Shown here piece after piece: positions 33,794 to 33,933 of a stretch of 33,933 bases of DNA. The first letter of the stretch is position 1; every line of letters starts with the position of its first letter. This DNA comes from Clostridia bacterium (GTDB taxonomy: Bacteria; Bacillota; Clostridia; Christensenellales; Aristaeellaceae), in assembly GCA_017522345.1 (NCBI GenBank), contig JAFWZN010000050.1:1-33933 (forward strand), given 5' to 3'. Under the pieces are notes generated by a model that saw nothing but the letters and a program-made list of their open reading frames with translations, was not told where the DNA came from and made no database searches. The position numbers were made by a program, and so were the translations under genes.

Positions 33794-33933
33794 TCAGACC
33801 ATCAACAAACCTCTGGGTGAGGCATGGAGAGGGAGCGCACTCCCTCTCCATTTTCAATCGATTTTGGCGGCATGTACGGCAAAATCGTGCGTTTTCACAA
33901 AGCGCAGCGACTGAAAACGCTTCCCCTTTCCGA
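33794..33933 (-). repeat. Dispersed multi-hairpin repeat, copy 3 (truncated by window edge)
   Basis: Read on the minus strand, this is the same element as copies 1 and 2: TCGGAAAGGGG, the GCGTTTTC/GAAAACGC stem, the CGATTTT/AAAATCG stem and the 12-bp perfect stem at 33851-33824. It ends GTTTGTTGATGGTCTGA against a terminator. It differs from copy 1 by very few bases in the shared part. It is cut by the right edge of the window. Confidence 0.85.

Noticed and set aside
33615..33914. Open frame through repeat copy 3
   Set aside because: It overlaps the fusion gene start and the terminator, and only its repeat-derived part matches other copies. It has no supporting ribosome site.

Overview
The window looks like low-to-mid GC Bacillota (Clostridia-type) chromosome. 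Evidence: a Firmicutes-style mraZ-to-ftsZ division/wall cluster, an S-box (SAM-I) riboswitch before metK, a T-box leader before an aminotransferase-tyrS operon, near-consensus sigma-A promoters, and AGGAGG-type ribosome binding sites with some GTG/TTG starts. MurE carries the DNPR motif associated with meso-diaminopimelate. A sulfatase and anaerobe-type accessory genes would suit a gut or anaerobic Clostridia lineage, but I cannot name a genus.

Layout. Positions 1-180 hold a partial copy of a dispersed multi-hairpin repeat that runs into a terminator. From 193 to 11,872 (minus strand) lies a compact dcw operon in the order mraZ, ftsL-like, PASTA PBP (spoVD/ftsI), murE, mraY, murD, ftsW/spoVE, ftsQ/divIB, ftsA, ftsZ. 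Its promoter at 11,919-11,948 is followed by a two-box MraZ-like operator, and a strong internal promoter precedes ftsA. The cluster lacks rsmH, murF, murG, murB and murC, with no space left for them. From 12,089 to 13,173 (minus) are a metallophosphoesterase and a zinc-ribbon protein with a polyacidic tail. A secreted CAP/SCP protein is encoded on the plus strand at 13,309.

From 24,011 down to 13,854 (minus) runs a long, often overlapping gene string: aminotransferase, tyrS, yigZ, MFS transporter, RluA-type pseudouridine synthase, GNAT, two Cof-type HAD phosphatases, trmL, a small membrane protein with its own promoter, two tandem uracil-DNA glycosylases and a GNAT-like protein. Its head is a tyrosine-specifying T-box leader with a UAC specifier. 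guaB and metK follow upstream on the same strand, metK under a SAM-I riboswitch. On the plus strand are a sulfatase (27,562), a full repeat element, then smpB and the tmRNA gene ssrA. At the far end (minus) are a VTT/DedA-PlsC-zinc ribbon fusion and an overlapping YfcC/DcuC-like transporter.

Most notable: (1) a repeat family of about 210 bp made of consecutive hairpins, with three copies here, each ending exactly where an intrinsic terminator starts on the same strand. The complete copy is bracketed by a duplicated 24-bp terminator hairpin, and both window ends fall inside copies. (2) A putative scramblase-acyltransferase fusion. (3) A Tyr T-box that implies an aromatic role for the aminotransferase. 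(4) A tandem UDG pair in which one member has lost all the iron-sulfur cysteines. (5) A thinned-out dcw cluster. No CRISPR array, tRNA, rRNA, transposase or phage gene was seen.
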